A stretch of 64,000 bases of DNA from CAIWHR01 sp963788185 (GTDB lineage: Bacteria; Pseudomonadota; Gammaproteobacteria; Burkholderiales; Casimicrobiaceae): the NCBI GenBank assembly GCA_963788185.1, contig CAWBGE010000024.1, forward strand, positions 124,001 to 188,000. The letters run 5' to 3'. Of this stretch, positions 63,543 through 64,000 are shown piece after piece. Position numbers and translations under genes: made by a program. Numbering within the stretch: position 1 is the first letter of the stretch; every line of letters begins with the position of its first letter. The notes under the pieces are model-generated. The model was not told the origin of the DNA. It saw only the letters and a list, made by a program, of their open reading frames with translations, and ran no database searches.

Positions 63543-63735
63543 GGCCGCGATTTTACCAAGCCCGGAAGCGATGCCGACCGAATGCGGCGCACGCGTGCCC
63601 GTCACGTAGAATGGGACAGGCGCGTTCGCTTTGTCGCTGTGCCTTCGCCCGCGCTGCCTCTGCGGCACGTCCGGAACCACGACGGCGATCGGTGCCGACG
63701 TGTTCGTCCGCGTCACGACAGTGGGGAAACGGTCG

Positions 63736-64000
63736 ATGAGCAAATGGGTTCAAGGGACGGTCGCCGGCCGCCGGCAATGGACCGACAACCTCTTTTCGCT
63801 GCAGGTCGAGGCGCCCGAGGTGAGATTTACGGCCGGCCAGTTTGCCCGCCTCGCGCTGCCGGCGCCTCCGGGCAGCGCCGAGGAAATGATCGGGCGACCG
63901 TACTCGTTTGCCAATCCGCCCGACAGTTCGCCGCACGATTTCTACATCGTGACGGTGCCGGAAGGTCCGCTGTCCCCGCGACTTGCGATGCTGCAGGCAG
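63736..64000 (+). CDS. fpr: Ferredoxin-NADP reductase, 3' end cut by window edge
   Basis: 88 codons visible from ATG 63736 (MSKWVQGTVAGRRQWTDNLFSLQVEA). The FAD-binding GRPYSFAN (RPYS) motif and FTAGQFARLALP are diagnostic for flavodoxin/ferredoxin-NADP reductases that supply reduced ferredoxin or flavodoxin. TAGAAT at 63607-63612 may be part of its promoter. The rest of the protein (about 170 residues) lies outside the window. Confidence 0.9.
   Translation, partial: MSKWVQGTVAGRRQWTDNLFSLQVEAPEVRFTAGQFARLALPAPPGSAEEMIGRPYSFANPPDSSPHDFYIVTVPEGPLSPRLAMLQA

Overview
The window is about 64 kb of high-GC DNA from a Gram-negative bacterium, most likely a betaproteobacterium. The basis for this is the leuS-lptE-holA order, a zinc-ligand-poor DksA ending in the LLARPTATLSLEAQ block, an HslV whose catalytic Thr follows a short HG leader, a PEP-CTERM protein, an IPTL-CTERM-like protein, and a class A RNase P RNA. 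I see no rRNA, tRNA, CRISPR array, prophage or insertion sequence. It reads as ordinary chromosome with several metabolic islands.

Layout. 1-4.4 kb: sugar-acid catabolism, with a tagaturonate reductase (uxaB, cut by the window edge), an L-galactonate dehydrogenase-like enzyme and a divergent L-arabinonate dehydratase-like enzyme. 4.5-16.5 kb: two large surface or secreted proteins (PEP-CTERM, and plant-type LRR with an IPTL-like tail), a 1.1-kb-codon AfsR/DnrI-like ATPase regulator, two radical SAM proteins, and a frameshifted metallo-hydrolase. 16.6-25.4 kb: housekeeping genes (metY, rsmE, holA, lptE, leuS) and a UPF0016/GDT1 manganese exporter behind a clear yybP-ykoY Mn2+ riboswitch. 25.5-33.8 kb: a DsbD/ScsB-like reductase with a redoxin, a TPR-methyltransferase, and an ABC-2 export cluster in which three of five frames from the adaptor to a neighbouring LysE-type exporter carry single-base frameshifts. 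33.9-37.8 kb: a lipoprotein, a HAD phosphatase, an AEC transporter and hslU. 38.0-43.8 kb: a five-gene operon, larA-larC-larE-larB-uxaA. 44.0-50.2 kb: a complete glycerol-type ABC transporter in the order glpS-T-P-Q-U-V, convergent to the lar operon across a strong terminator and a (GGGGT)n tract. 50.7-64 kb: a degenerate Cu,Zn-SOD lipoprotein, fabI, rnpB, pyrC, dksA, sodB, a STAS protein with hslV, a UbiH-type hydroxylase, dsbC, a YdjI/YdjG-like envelope-stress pair, an SDR, a HAD phosphatase, a GNAT acetyltransferase and the start of fpr.

How the genes fit together. The lar operon encodes all three enzymes that build the nickel-pincer nucleotide cofactor (LarB, LarC, LarE) together with a LarA-family racemase, and it ends in altronate dehydratase. 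The LarA homologue therefore probably racemises or epimerises a sugar acid rather than lactate. UxaB and the L-galactonate dehydrogenase-like enzyme at the left edge would make the D-altronate that UxaA consumes, so two distant loci may form one pathway to 2-keto-3-deoxygluconate. No UxaC, KDG kinase, glpD or glpK is visible in the window.

Sequence quality. Four genes (metallo-hydrolase, HlyD adaptor, ABC-2 permease, LysE) are each one base out of frame. This could be real decay or assembly error, and only reads can tell.
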